A stretch of 64,000 bases of DNA from CAZBRS01 sp964494475 (GCA_964494475.1 CAZBRS010000027.1:13621-77620), one strand, 5' to 3'. Counted from the first letter of the stretch, positions 28,411-36,572 are shown. Made by a program: numbers and translations. Notes: generated by a model from the letters alone, not told the origin.

Positions 28411-29685
28411 ATGCAGAGCACGCGAACTGGCGCTCCGGCCCGCTGGCTGGGCGTCGACCTGTCCGACCGCTACGCGCCCGAACCGCGCGCCAACCAGGTG
28501 TGCGGGCTCGACCCGGTCGACGGGCGCCTGGCCGCTCGCTTCTGGACGTGGAGCTGGGACGCTCCCGGGGCCGCGCTCGAGGTCGCGGCGCCGCTCGACG
28601 ACGTGCGAGCGACGCGCTGCGCGCTGCTGGACGGGCCGCAGGGCCTGGCGCGCGCCGGGCACGCGGCGCGGGCCTGCGAAGTGGCCTTCGACACGCCGTG
28701 GCGTACGCCCGATCGGCTGCCTGCGCCCGATGGGTCCGCTGCGGGCGCGCAGCGCTCGTCGGTCGAGTTGTTCGCGGCGTTCTTCGCCGCGCGCGTGCGG
28801 GTCAGCCCCGTCGCGGTGACCGGGGGCGTCGGCGAGGTCGCCCCGGGGGCGCTGTGGCGCGGCCTCGAGCGCTTCGGCCTCGCGCGCCTGCCCGAGAAGG
28901 CCTCGGAGCCCGGCCGGAGGGCCCGAAGGGCCGTGCTCGAGGCCCTGGACGTGTACTTCGGGGCGCTCGAGTTGCCCACGCAGGATCAGCTCGACGCCTG
29001 CCTGGCGGCGGTCACTGCGGCTGCCGCCGACGGTGGCGTGCGAGGCGTTCACGCCCGGGCTCGAGGCGACGGGGTGTTCCGCACCGAGGACGGCCTCCTT
29101 CGCGAAGGCCCCATCGTCGAACTCTCCCTGCAGGGCTTTCGCGTCGAGGCCTGCCGTGACGCCGTCGAGGCGCTCTCGGCGCCCGCCGCCGAGCCCCCCG
29201 TCGCGGTGTCGATCGAAGGCGCTTCCCGTGAGCCCGCCCCGCGGGCAACGAACGCCCCGTCCCCGCCTTCCGCCAGCGAACCGGACCTTCCCTCGGAGCC
29301 CCTGGACCCCGCGGTCGCCGTGCGCGCCGAAGAGCTGTTCGACCTGCTGTTGGCGCGCTTCGAGCGCCACCGCCCCCTGGTCGTCACCTACGCCGCCGCC
29401 CATGCGTTGCTCTTCCCCGCCGGGGGCCGCCCGGCGGCGCGCTGGAGCCCCGACCTGGCCCGGCAGGTGCTCGCCGCTGCGGCGGCGACGTCGCGCCGCG
29501 AGCTGTCCGGCCTCGGCGCCGTGGCGCTCGACGCGTTCGTGGTCGACAGCACCCTCCGGACGCCGGGTCGCGGGCACTGGCCGACGGCCGGCTACACCGT
29601 GGAGGCCTGGCGGGCCTGCTTCGGGCTGCCCGACGTGGCCGAGCCCGGCCAACTGCGCCTCGAGCGCGCGGCCAGGAGCCTGTAG
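28411..29685 (+). CDS. uncharacterised protein, possibly DUF429/RNase-H-like
   Basis: A 424-residue protein starting at the ATG at 28411. The opening WLGVDLSD and the LLDGPQGLARAGHAARACE segment recall DUF429-type RNase-H-fold predicted nucleases, and the end LGAVALDAFVVDSTL fits the conserved late aspartates of that fold. The middle (about 250-300) is a low-complexity Pro/Ser/Ala linker. I cannot confirm catalytic residues. It is followed by a hairpin-rich gap, so it is probably the last gene of its unit. Confidence 0.4.
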   Translation: MQSTRTGAPARWLGVDLSDRYAPEPRANQVCGLDPVDGRLAARFWTWSWDAPGAALEVAAPLDDVRATRCALLDGPQGLARAGHAARACEVAFDTPWRTPDRLPAPDGSAAGAQRSSVELFAAFFAARVRVSPVAVTGGVGEVAPGALWRGLERFGLARLPEKASEPGRRARRAVLEALDVYFGALELPTQDQLDACLAAVTAAAADGGVRGVHARARGDGVFRTEDGLLREGPIVELSLQGFRVEACRDAVEALSAPAAEPPVAVSIEGASREPAPRATNAPSPPSASEPDLPSEPLDPAVAVRAEELFDLLLARFERHRPLVVTYAAAHALLFPAGGRPAARWSPDLARQVLAAAAATSRRELSGLGAVALDAFVVDSTLRTPGRGHWPTAGYTVEAWRACFGLPDVAEPGQLRLERAARSL

Positions 29686-29782
29686 CGCATTGAACCAGAA
29701 TGCCATGGAGACTCCAGTGGCGACGTCGGCGCCTGCGGTAGAACCCGTTGAAAACACGAACGACAGGCTCCTGGGTTGTTGC

Positions 29783-29800
29783 CTGGGGGAGGGCCCCCAG
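29783..29800 (+). terminator. G/C hairpin downstream of the uncharacterised gene
   Basis: CTGGGGG and CCCCCAG with a 4-base loop form a strong stem about 100 bases after the stop at 29685. No U run follows, so it is at best an atypical terminator or part of a repeat with the next hairpin. Confidence 0.4.
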
Positions 29801-29810
29801 ACCCCCAAAC

Positions 29811-29842
29811 GGAGCCCGATAGCGCTATGCGCTACGGGCTCC
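29811..29842. repeat. long near-perfect hairpin before the ICMT-like gene
   Basis: GGAGCCCGATAGCGC (29811-29825) pairs with GCGCTACGGGCTCC (29829-29842) around a 3-base loop with a single unpaired A. It lies 17 bases upstream of the next start codon and could terminate incoming transcription, hide the ribosome site or be a mobile palindrome. The 29686-29859 gap has no gene. Confidence 0.6.
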
Positions 29843-29859
29843 TAGCCGGTGAGGCGCCC

Positions 29860-30435
29860 ATGCCGTCGTCGACCGACCTCGTGCGTCTGGTGCTGACCTT
29901 CCACGCCGGGCTCATCGCGCTCGTCCGGCTGGCGTTCGCCTGGCGCGCGCGCCAGGCCGGGCCGCGCGAACCCCATGGGGAGGGGGCCTCGGCGTGGCTC
30001 ATCGGGGGGGGCGTCGTGGGTGGCTATGGCGCCATCGCAGCGACGTGGTGGGTGCCCGACGCCTGGCTGCCCACGGACCGCGCCTTCCTGCCCGGGCTCT
30101 TCACGGCGGGCGTGCTCGTGCTGGGGTGGCAGGCCGCGCTGCTCTTTCGGGCGCACCACGATCTGGGCGCGGCCTGGTCCGGAGGCCTGGCGCTGACCCG
30201 CGAGCACCGCCTGATCACCGAAGGCACCTACGCCCGCGTGCGGCACCCCATGTACGGCGCGGCCCTGCTCTGGCCGGTGGGAGCGCTGCTCGTGGCGCCG
30301 GTGCCCCTGCTCACACCCTTGATCGCGCTGGCCGTGGGCGTCGTGCTCCGCGTGCGGCACGAGGAGCGCATGCTCGAGGCGCGCTTCGGCGACGACTGGC
30401 GCGCCTATGCCGCCCGCACGCGCCGGTTCTTCTGA
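29860..30435 (+). CDS. isoprenylcysteine methyltransferase-like membrane protein
   Basis: A 191-residue membrane protein with about four to five hydrophobic helices and the C-terminal ICMT/phospholipid-methyltransferase motif: HRLITEGTYARVRHPMYGA (about 119-137) followed by RHEERMLEARFGDDW. Such bacterial proteins use SAM to methylate lipid-like substrates, but the target is usually unknown. The start at 29860 is chosen because GGTGAGG sits 5 bases upstream; earlier in-frame ATGs fall inside the hairpin. Confidence 0.75.
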   Translation: MPSSTDLVRLVLTFHAGLIALVRLAFAWRARQAGPREPHGEGASAWLIGGGVVGGYGAIAATWWVPDAWLPTDRAFLPGLFTAGVLVLGWQAALLFRAHHDLGAAWSGGLALTREHRLITEGTYARVRHPMYGAALLWPVGALLVAPVPLLTPLIALAVGVVLRVRHEERMLEARFGDDWRAYAARTRRFF

Positions 30436-30445
30436 CGATGCCGCG

Positions 30446-31477
30446 TCAGACGGTGCCCCAGGCCGTGACCTCGTTCTTGTTCTCCTGAAGCTGCCGCAGC
30501 CCGTGCCGGGCGGTCCGTTCGCGCAGCAGGTGCTTCAACGCCGAGAGCACCTCGGGCGTCGGCTCACCCCGGAACTTGAAGGTGACCACGAAGTGTCGGC
30601 ACCACCCGCCGCCGAGCCAGGCCTCGAGGAGCTCGAGGGGCCGGTCGGGGAACGCGATGATGTCGGCCAGCAGCCAGTCGACGGGCTCGTCGGGCCGATA
30701 CCGGAACGCGTCGCCCTGCGCGAAGGTGAGCTGCGGGTGAGCCATCAGGTCGTCGCGCAGCGGCGAGCGGTCGACGGCCGTCACGCGAGCGCCGCGCTCG
30801 AGCGCCAGGAAGGTCCAGCCCCCCGGCGCGGCGCCCAGGTCGACGCAGGTCTCGTTCGGCTCGATCGGGCGCCCCCAGCGTCGCTCGACCTCGAGCAGCT
30901 TGCGGTAAGCCCGCGAGGGCGGGCGCAGGTCGCGCGGGATCTCGGTGTACCCCCCCGGCCAGGGCGAGAGCACGCGCTGCCAGCCCTCCGCCGCGCTCGA
31001 GGCCACCGACAGATCGCCCGCCTCGGGGGTGGCCAGCCGGAGCTGCACCAGCACCTCGCCGTCGAGGAAGGGCCCGTCGGGGCTCCGCCACGTCTTCAGC
31101 AAACGGCGCTGTCGCCTCTTCAGTACGGCGTGGAGCTCGGACTCGATCAGCGCCAGCCGGCGCGGCGTGCGGCCGTTCCGGGCCGTGTCGGCGCCGAACG
31201 CGTGAAAGCGCCAGGGACCCTCGACGCCCGCCATCCGGGCGATGAGGCGCTCGCCGACCTGCCGCGCCCACTCCGACACCGACGCGGCGGTGAGCCGCTC
31301 CACGTCGGGCAACACCTGCAGCGCGAACGCGAGGTCCAGGTCCGAGGGGGGCTCGGACGGCAGCTCGAGGCGAACCTCTTCGGCCGTAGCGGTCACGATC
31401 CGTGCGCCGGGCAGCTCGGCCTGCGCTTCGTCGGCCAGCAGCGCCTCGTTGTCGGGCCGGGCGAGCAGCAGGTGCAC
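30446..31477 (-). CDS. RlmM-like 23S rRNA 2'-O-ribose methyltransferase
   Basis: A 343-residue protein starting at GTG 31477 (AAGGGAG upstream). The C-terminal FtsJ-type domain has the SAM motif ETCVDLGAAPGGWTFL and the K-D-K-E catalytic set: K in SRAYRKLLEVE, D in LLADIIAF, K in VVTFKFRG and E in ENKNEVTAWG. The N-terminal THUMP-like part covers about 1-180. RlmM methylates C2498 of E. coli 23S rRNA; the same target here is likely but not proven. It lies 23 bases downstream of pgi on the same strand. Confidence 0.8.
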   Translation of the reverse strand: MHLLLARPDNEALLADEAQAELPGARIVTATAEEVRLELPSEPPSDLDLAFALQVLPDVERLTAASVSEWARQVGERLIARMAGVEGPWRFHAFGADTARNGRTPRRLALIESELHAVLKRRQRRLLKTWRSPDGPFLDGEVLVQLRLATPEAGDLSVASSAAEGWQRVLSPWPGGYTEIPRDLRPPSRAYRKLLEVERRWGRPIEPNETCVDLGAAPGGWTFLALERGARVTAVDRSPLRDDLMAHPQLTFAQGDAFRYRPDEPVDWLLADIIAFPDRPLELLEAWLGGGWCRHFVVTFKFRGEPTPEVLSALKHLLRERTARHGLRQLQENKNEVTAWGTV

Positions 31478-31500
31478 GGGCAGCTCCCTTGGCAGGGGTG

Positions 31501-33153
31501 TCAGGCGACGACGCGGAGGGCGCGCCAGGCGGCGATCAGCCCCGCCGTCGAGGCGTCGTGCCCGGCCACGGGTCCCTCGCCCTCGAGTTGGGGCAGCAGC
31601 GCGTTCGCGAGCTGCTTGCCGAGCTCGACGCCCCACTGGTCGAAGCTGTTCACGTCCCAGAGCACGCCCTGCGCGAAGATCTTGTGCTCGTACAAGGCGA
31701 TCAGGCGGCCCAGCGTGCGCGGATCGAGCTTCGTGAACAGGAAGGTCGAGGTCGGCCGGTTGCCCTGGAACACGCGGTGGGGGAGCAGGCGCTCGATCTC
31801 GGCGTCGTCCTTGCCTTGCGCCTGCATCTCGAGGCGCACCTCGGCGGCGGTCTTGCCGCGCATCAGCGCCTCGGTCTGCGCGAAGAAGTTGGCCATCAGC
31901 AGCCTGTGGTGCTCTCCGAGGGGGTTCTGGCTGACGGCCGGCGCCAGGAAGTCGGCGGGCACGAGGCGCGTGCCCTGGTGCAGCAACTGGTAGAACGCGT
32001 GCTGGCCGTTCGTGCCCGGCTCGCCCCACACCACGGGGCCCGTGTCGTAGTCGGCGATGGGCTCGCCGCCGCGGGTCACGCCCTTGCCGTTCGACTCCAT
32101 GTCGCCCTGCTGGAAGTAGGCGGCGAAGCGGTGCAGGTACTGGTCGTAGGGCAGGATGGCGTGGCTCTGGGCGTTCCAGAAATTTGCGTACCACACGCCC
32201 AGCAGGGCCATGAGCACGGGGAGGTTCGCCTCGAGCGGCGCCGTGCGGAAGTGCTCGTCGACCTCGTGGGCGCCGGCCAGCAGCTCTTCGAAGCGGTCCT
32301 GGCCCACGGCGATCGCGATCGACAGGCCGATGGCCGACCACAGGCTGTAGCGGCCGCCCACCCAGTCCCAGAACCCGAACATGTTGGCGGGATCGATGCC
32401 GAAGGCGCGCACGGCGGCCTCGTTCGTCGAGAGCGCCGCGAAGTGCCGGGCCACGGCCGCCGGGTCGCCGAGGGCGTCGAGCAGCCAGGCGCGGGCGGTC
32501 GCCGCGTTGGTCATGGTCTCCTGGGTGGTGAAGGTCTTCGACGCCACCAGGAACAACGTGGACTCCGGCCGGCAGCGCTTCAACGCCTCGGCCACATGGG
32601 TGCCGTCGACGTTCGAGACGAAGTGGAGACCGAGCCCCTCCTGCCAATAGGGGCGCAGGGCCTCGGTGACCATGACCGGCCCCAGGTCGGAGCCGCCGAT
32701 GCCGATGTTGACCACGTCGGTGATGCGCTCGCCCGTGTGGCCGCGCCACGCGCCCGAGCGCACGGCGTCGCTGAACGCGCGCATCTTGGCCAGCACGGCG
32801 TTCACGCCCGGCATCACGTCGAGGCCGTCGACCACCACGGGGCGGTTCGAGCGGTTGCGCAGCGCCACGTGCAACACGGCGCGTCCCTCGGTGACGTTGA
32901 TCTTCTCGCCCGCGAACATGCGCTCGATCTCGCGCGGCAACTCGACCTCGCGGGCCAGGTCGAGCAGCAGAGCGAGCGTCTCGTCCGTGACGCGGTGCTT
33001 CGAGAAGTCGAACAGCAGGTCGCCCAGGCGCCGCGAGAAGCGCCCGAAGCGGCCCGGGTCGCCCGCGAACAGGTCGCGCACGTGCAAGCCGTCCCACGAG
33101 CGGCGATGGGCGGCCAGCGCCCTCCACGAGGCCAGTCGGGTTCGTCGGGTCAC
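31501..33153 (-). CDS. pgi: glucose-6-phosphate isomerase
   Basis: A 550-residue sugar isomerase of glycolysis/gluconeogenesis. Signatures include IGIGGSDLGP, FLVASKTFTTQETMTNA, FGFWDWVGGRYS and GEPGTNGQHAFYQLLHQG, with the C-terminal VNSFDQWGVELGKQLA. Length matches the long bacterial form. It interconverts glucose-6-phosphate and fructose-6-phosphate in the cytoplasm. It marks the end of the core region before the accessory island. Confidence 0.97.
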   Translation of the reverse strand: MTRRTRLASWRALAAHRRSWDGLHVRDLFAGDPGRFGRFSRRLGDLLFDFSKHRVTDETLALLLDLAREVELPREIERMFAGEKINVTEGRAVLHVALRNRSNRPVVVDGLDVMPGVNAVLAKMRAFSDAVRSGAWRGHTGERITDVVNIGIGGSDLGPVMVTEALRPYWQEGLGLHFVSNVDGTHVAEALKRCRPESTLFLVASKTFTTQETMTNAATARAWLLDALGDPAAVARHFAALSTNEAAVRAFGIDPANMFGFWDWVGGRYSLWSAIGLSIAIAVGQDRFEELLAGAHEVDEHFRTAPLEANLPVLMALLGVWYANFWNAQSHAILPYDQYLHRFAAYFQQGDMESNGKGVTRGGEPIADYDTGPVVWGEPGTNGQHAFYQLLHQGTRLVPADFLAPAVSQNPLGEHHRLLMANFFAQTEALMRGKTAAEVRLEMQAQGKDDAEIERLLPHRVFQGNRPTSTFLFTKLDPRTLGRLIALYEHKIFAQGVLWDVNSFDQWGVELGKQLANALLPQLEGEGPVAGHDASTAGLIAAWRALRVVA

Positions 33154-33214
33154 GATGTCCTCCTGAGCGTGCCGGGCACATGGTAATCGCTGGGGGCGCC
33201 CGTGTCACTCAAGC

Positions 33215-33763
33215 TCAAGGCTGGCACTCGCACCGGCCGTAGGTGGCCTCGTCGCGCCAGGTAGGCTCACCCCAGGGATCGAGGGTACACGTGTAGGGGG
33301 CTCGCTCGCATCGCAAGCGCTCGGCCGGACAGTCGGGCAGCGACGAGGCACAGTCCGCGTCGGCGGAGCACTCGTCCCAGGGGTAGTCGCAGTGGATGCA
33401 CCCGAACCTCTCCGCTTCGAACGTGCAGGCGCCAGGTGGTCCGCTGTTGAAGCAGTCGAACGTGTCCATGCAAGCTGCTTTGGCGTGGACGTAGTGGACG
33501 CACTTCCAGATTGTCCATCCGTCCAGGCACACGTCGGCTTCTTCGCCCTGGCATTCGTGGCAAGCGCCCGCGTCGGGCGTGCGGCAGTCGCAGAGTGGGG
33601 GGACCACATCCGCGTCGGACGTGACCTCCAGGAGCGTGACGTCTCCGCTCTCGCCCGCTATGTCGGCACCTGCGTTATCCACGTTCGGATTTCCACAAGC
33701 GCCCACGAGAAAGAGCAGAACGGCAACCGCCGGGAGGTGGCTTCTGATGCGTGGACCGTTCAT
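33215..33763 (-). CDS. cysteine-rich lipoprotein
   Basis: The start is the ATG at 33763, giving 182 residues with a signal peptide (HLPAVAVLLFLVGAC) ending in a lipobox. The mature protein has an acidic start and then about twenty cysteines in clusters such as CDCRTPDAGACHEC and CIHCDYPWDEC. It resembles the other Cys-rich lipoproteins of this window in style but not in obvious sequence. No family is recognised. Confidence 0.6.
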   Translation of the reverse strand: MNGPRIRSHLPAVAVLLFLVGACGNPNVDNAGADIAGESGDVTLLEVTSDADVVPPLCDCRTPDAGACHECQGEEADVCLDGWTIWKCVHYVHAKAACMDTFDCFNSGPPGACTFEAERFGCIHCDYPWDECSADADCASSLPDCPAERLRCERAPYTCTLDPWGEPTWRDEATYGRCECQP

Positions 33764-33800
33764 GAATGCCCCAGCCGGAAAATCGGATCCGAAAAATAGT

Positions 33801-33962
33801 ATGCCAAAAAAAATGGACGGCAAGGTGGTCTGGTCGGCGCGACATACGATCTCCCGCTGGGAGGCAGGGCGGAACGTACAGAACGGGGCCATGGACGTGC
33901 TGCTCAGGCTGGTGCGTGACGTGCCCGAGACCCTCGACTACTTGAAGAAGCACGCCGCGTAG
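33801..33962 (+). pseudogene. truncated MqsA-like antitoxin (C-terminal HTH remnant)
   Basis: The 53-codon frame encodes HTISRWEAGRNVQNGAM followed by DVLLRLVRDVPETLDYL, the last part of the Xre helix-turn-helix and tail of YgiT/MqsA-family antitoxins. The zinc-binding N-terminal domain and the first HTH helices are missing; a poly-A tract (33804-33812) and an in-frame ATG replace them. No MqsR-like toxin is adjacent. It is probably a degraded module in the island. Confidence 0.6.
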
Positions 33963-34022
33963 GGCTGAGCAGCCGTCCCGTGAGAGCCTTCTTCCCCGCG
34001 CCCCTCTCTATCCGGCACGCAC

Positions 34023-34039
34023 CCTAAAATTATTTTAGG
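34023..34039. promoter_or_regulatory. perfect palindrome, likely AbiEi operator
   Basis: CCTAAAA-TTA-TTTTAGG is a perfect inverted repeat in an AT-rich patch, 7 bases upstream of the -35 box of the abiE promoter. AbiEi antitoxins are known to repress their own operon by binding inverted repeats, so this is the natural operator candidate. Confidence 0.6.
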
Positions 34040-34046
34040 TTCCGGG

Positions 34047-34074
34047 TTGACGGCCACCCCCGATGGACCATACT
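34047..34074 (+). promoter_or_regulatory. predicted promoter of the abiE operon
   Basis: TTGACG (34047-34052) and CATACT (34069-34074) are spaced 16 bases apart, 25 bases before the abiEi ATG. The perfect palindrome lies just upstream. Confidence 0.6.
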
Positions 34075-34099
34075 CCCCTCCAGGGACTAGGGGAATCCG

Positions 34100-34702
34100 A
34101 TGGGTCGAAGCGCCACAGAATCCTATCGGGCGCTGCTGGCCGTAGCCGGGCTTCAGCAGGGCCTGTTCACGGCGAAACAGGCCGAGGCCGCCGGGTACAC
34201 CGACGAGGCCAGGGTCTATCAGGTCAGGGCGGGCAACTGGCTCCGAAGGGCCCGGGGCGTCTACCAACTGGCCGATTACCCGGCGACCGAGCGTCCCGAT
34301 CTCGTCCTGTGGAGCCTCTGGTCCCGGGGCGTCGACGACCAGCCCCGAGGGGTTTATTCGCACCAGACCTCCCTGGCCATCCATGACCTCACCGACCTGC
34401 AACCGGCCAGGCTGCACCTGACCGTGCCTGCAACGTTCCGTCGCAGGAGCCGGATCCCCGACGGCCTTGTTCTTCACTTCGGCGATCTGCCCGACGCCGA
34501 GGTCGAGGAGAGGGAAGGCTATCGGGTCACCCGACCCCTTCGGGCCATCCTCGACCTGCTCCAGATCGGGGACGTGCATCCCGAGATCCTGCGTGAGGCT
34601 CTGCGAGATGGAGTCACCCGGGGTCTCATCACCCTCGACGAGGAGCGGAGAGCCCAAGAGACGGGGCTGCTCGTGGCCCTGGGAGCCAAGGAGGGTTCAT
34701 GA
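34100..34702 (+). CDS. abiEi: AbiEi-type antitoxin and repressor
   Basis: A 200-residue protein with the AbiEi architecture: an N-terminal winged helix (GLFTAKQAEAAGYTDEARVYQ, then WLRRARGVYQLADYP) and a C-terminal antitoxin domain (VYSHQTSLAIHDLTDL, LRAILDLLQIGDVHPEILREAL). In the type IV AbiE system it represses the operon and counteracts the AbiEii nucleotidyltransferase, aborting phage infection when the balance is lost. Its stop overlaps the abiEii start (ATGA). Confidence 0.85.
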   Translation: MGRSATESYRALLAVAGLQQGLFTAKQAEAAGYTDEARVYQVRAGNWLRRARGVYQLADYPATERPDLVLWSLWSRGVDDQPRGVYSHQTSLAIHDLTDLQPARLHLTVPATFRRRSRIPDGLVLHFGDLPDAEVEEREGYRVTRPLRAILDLLQIGDVHPEILREALRDGVTRGLITLDEERRAQETGLLVALGAKEGS

Positions 34703-35568
34703 CCGCAGAGAGGGTCTACACCACAGCGGCTTCCTTCCGCCAAGCCTTGGAAGCCCGCCTGTTCAGGCTTGCTGAAGCCGAGGGCGTGGACCTGATGCGT
34801 CTGCGGCGGCAGGTTGCCTTCGACCGCCTGCTGGCCAGGGTCTTGTCGGACGACGACGACGACTGGACTCTGAAGGGTGGTTATGCCCTCGAACTCCGGT
34901 CCCGCACGGCCCGCACGACCCGAGACATCGATCTCACGCTACGGAGTCCAGCGGCGCTTCCTGCGGCCGCTGAACTCTCCACCAGGTTGCGGACGGAGCT
35001 GCAAGCCAGGGCGAGCCACGACGCCCGGGACTTCTTCGAGTTCCTGGTGGGGCAGGTGACGTTGGACATCGACGCTGCTCCCTACGGAGGGGCCCGGTTT
35101 CCCGTCGACGCCAGGTTGGCCGGACGCTCTTTCGTCAAATTCCACGTGGACATCGGGGTGGGAGACGAACTCCTTGAGCCCGTGGATCGGATCGAAGGCC
35201 GGGACTGGCTCGACTTTGCCGGGATCGCCGCCCCCGTGATCCCGTGCATCTCGAAGGAGCAGCAGTTCGCCGAGAAGCTCCACGCCTACACGGCGCCGAG
35301 CCGAGAGCGCCCGAACTCCAGGGTCAAGGACCTGGTGGACATGGCCCTCCTGATCCTACGCTTCGACCTGGACGTGGAGCGGCTCCGACAAGCAGCGGTG
35401 GTGACCTTCTCTCGACGAGACAGTCACAACGTTCCCGAGGTTCTCACGCACCCACCCGCCGATTGGGGCAGGCCCTTCGCAGCGCTGGCCGAGGAGACGG
35501 ATCTGAAGATGGACGTAGCCCAGGCCTTCGCCACGTTGGAGCAGTTTCACCGGCAGTGGCGGGGGTGA
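34699..35568 (+). CDS. abiEii: AbiEii nucleotidyltransferase toxin
   Basis: A 289-residue DUF1814-family nucleotidyltransferase. Motif I is LKGGYALELRSRTARTTRDI followed by DLTL, supplying the catalytic aspartates. Later motifs are TLDIDAA, KEQQFAEKLHAYT and RVKDLVDMALLI, all family hallmarks. AbiEii-type enzymes block growth, and relatives add nucleotides to tRNA acceptor ends. All motifs appear intact, so the toxin is probably functional. Confidence 0.88.
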   Translation: MTAERVYTTAASFRQALEARLFRLAEAEGVDLMRLRRQVAFDRLLARVLSDDDDDWTLKGGYALELRSRTARTTRDIDLTLRSPAALPAAAELSTRLRTELQARASHDARDFFEFLVGQVTLDIDAAPYGGARFPVDARLAGRSFVKFHVDIGVGDELLEPVDRIEGRDWLDFAGIAAPVIPCISKEQQFAEKLHAYTAPSRERPNSRVKDLVDMALLILRFDLDVERLRQAAVVTFSRRDSHNVPEVLTHPPADWGRPFAALAEETDLKMDVAQAFATLEQFHRQWRG

Positions 35569-35628
35569 GCCAACTGGGCCCCACCAGAAAGACATCGGAC
35601 TGGTGGCCAGCTATGAAGGGAGCGCGAC

Positions 35629-36180
35629 GTGGATCATCTCGGAGTTCGCCTCATGGTTCCCTCGACCAATGACGTCGTATCCTTATGCGCCACCGCCGCA
35701 TTTGGCCCGCCGATCGTCGTCAACAACATGCGCGGGCTGGTCGCTGAAGCCATCGTCCGGCTCGCACTCCCCGATGAGTGGCGCTGGTGTTCCGGCGATT
35801 GGCAGGCCTACGACTTCGAGCACACCGATGGGACTCGCCTCGAGGTCAAGCAATCGGCTGCAAGACAGAGCTGGAAAGCTGGGCCGCGCGGCTACGGCAA
35901 GCCGAGTTTCGACATCGCGACCCGCAAGGGGCGGTACGATGGCGCCGAGTGGATCGCCGGAGAGGGGCGCAACGCGGATCTCTACGTCTTCGCCCTGCAT
36001 TCCGTCATTGACGAGAGCGCCGACCAACGCGACCCGAGTCAGTGGCGATTCTCGGTAGTGCCGACCGCTCGATTGCCACAGAGCAAGAGGATCTCGGTCG
36101 CTCGCTTGCAGGCGTTGGGGAGGTTCGTCGGGTTCCTGGACCTGGCCGAGTTGGTCGATGGCATCCGGCGAGAGCGATGA
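35629..36180 (+). CDS. predicted PD-(D/E)XK-like nuclease domain protein
   Basis: A 183-residue protein starting at GTG 35629 behind GGGAG. It contains a nuclease-like core: MRGLVAEAIVRLAL (helix with a conserved Glu), YDFEHTDGTRLEVKQSAARQ with the D-x(n)-E-V-K pattern, and then DIATRKGRYDG. This fits the PD-(D/E)XK restriction-endonuclease fold. The C-terminal part (VPTARLPQSKRISVARLQAL) is typical of standalone hypothetical proteins near restriction or defence genes. It lies 60 bases after abiEii and next to a tRNA gene; no methylase accompanies it. Confidence 0.55.
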   Translation: MDHLGVRLMVPSTNDVVSLCATAAFGPPIVVNNMRGLVAEAIVRLALPDEWRWCSGDWQAYDFEHTDGTRLEVKQSAARQSWKAGPRGYGKPSFDIATRKGRYDGAEWIAGEGRNADLYVFALHSVIDESADQRDPSQWRFSVVPTARLPQSKRISVARLQALGRFVGFLDLAELVDGIRRER

Positions 36181-36289
36181 CTCCGGTACAGCCCGCCTGG
36201 ATCACCGGCGGGATACTGCCACCTCGCTCCCCAACACCTCAGCAGCATCGCGGACCGGGTCGGGAAGACGGGCACCCGGAAGCCCGAAA

Positions 36290-36315
36290 CGTCCGCAAGA
36301 ATCGTCCGCAAGAAT
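36290..36315. repeat. 13-base perfect tandem duplication near tRNA-Gly
   Basis: CGTCCGCAAGAAT occurs twice head to tail (36290-36302 and 36303-36315), just beyond the terminator of tRNA-Gly. It may be an integration scar, but no matching copy at the other island edge was seen. Confidence 0.6.
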
Positions 36316-36349
36316 TGAGGGGGTGTTGAGGGCCCCGACCCCACAAACG

Positions 36350-36375
36350 AAAAAGCCCCGGTATGACCAGGGCTT
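36350..36375 (-). terminator. Rho-independent terminator of tRNA-Gly
   Basis: On the minus strand, AAGCCCTGGT and ACCGGGGCTT form a stem around a short loop and are followed by a T run, 8 bases beyond the tRNA 3' end. Confidence 0.8.
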
Positions 36376-36382
36376 CTTCAGG

Positions 36383-36455
36383 AGCGGGAAACGAGGATCG
36401 AACTCGCGACTCTCAGCTTGGGAAGCTGATACTCTACCAGCTGAGTTATTCCCGC
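36383..36455 (-). tRNA. tRNA-Gly (anticodon CCC)
   Basis: The minus strand folds as a complete cloverleaf of 73 bases: acceptor GCGGGAA pairs with TTCCCGC, the anticodon arm CAGCT/AGCTG encloses TTCCCAA (anticodon CCC), and the T arm includes GTTCGATCC. The discriminator is T, and CCA is not fully encoded (CCT follows). Its 3' side faces the accessory island, the usual orientation for integration next to a tRNA gene. Confidence 0.93.
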
Positions 36456-36468
36456 CCAGCGAGGCCAT

Positions 36469-36497
36469 ATATTTGCACCAGCCCCCGTGGGGGTCAA
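36469..36497 (-). promoter_or_regulatory. predicted promoter of tRNA-Gly
   Basis: On the minus strand, TTGACC (36492-36497) and AAATAT (36469-36474) are 17 bases apart, with the tRNA 5' end 14 bases further. The spacer holds a CCCCC/GGGGG palindrome. Confidence 0.5.
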
Positions 36498-36572
36498 GTG
36501 GATTGTCGAACGGCGCCTCCTCTGATCCGGCGGAAGTGCTCACAGGGCAACGGGATCGGGGCCACTTCCCAT

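Noticed and set aside
33801..33962. Intact MqsR/MqsA toxin-antitoxin pair
   Set aside because: No toxin gene is adjacent and the antitoxin lacks its N-terminal domain.
33215..36382. Integrated prophage or ICE next to the tRNA gene
   Set aside because: No integrase, structural or transfer genes are present, and no copy of the tRNA 3' end was found at the far edge.
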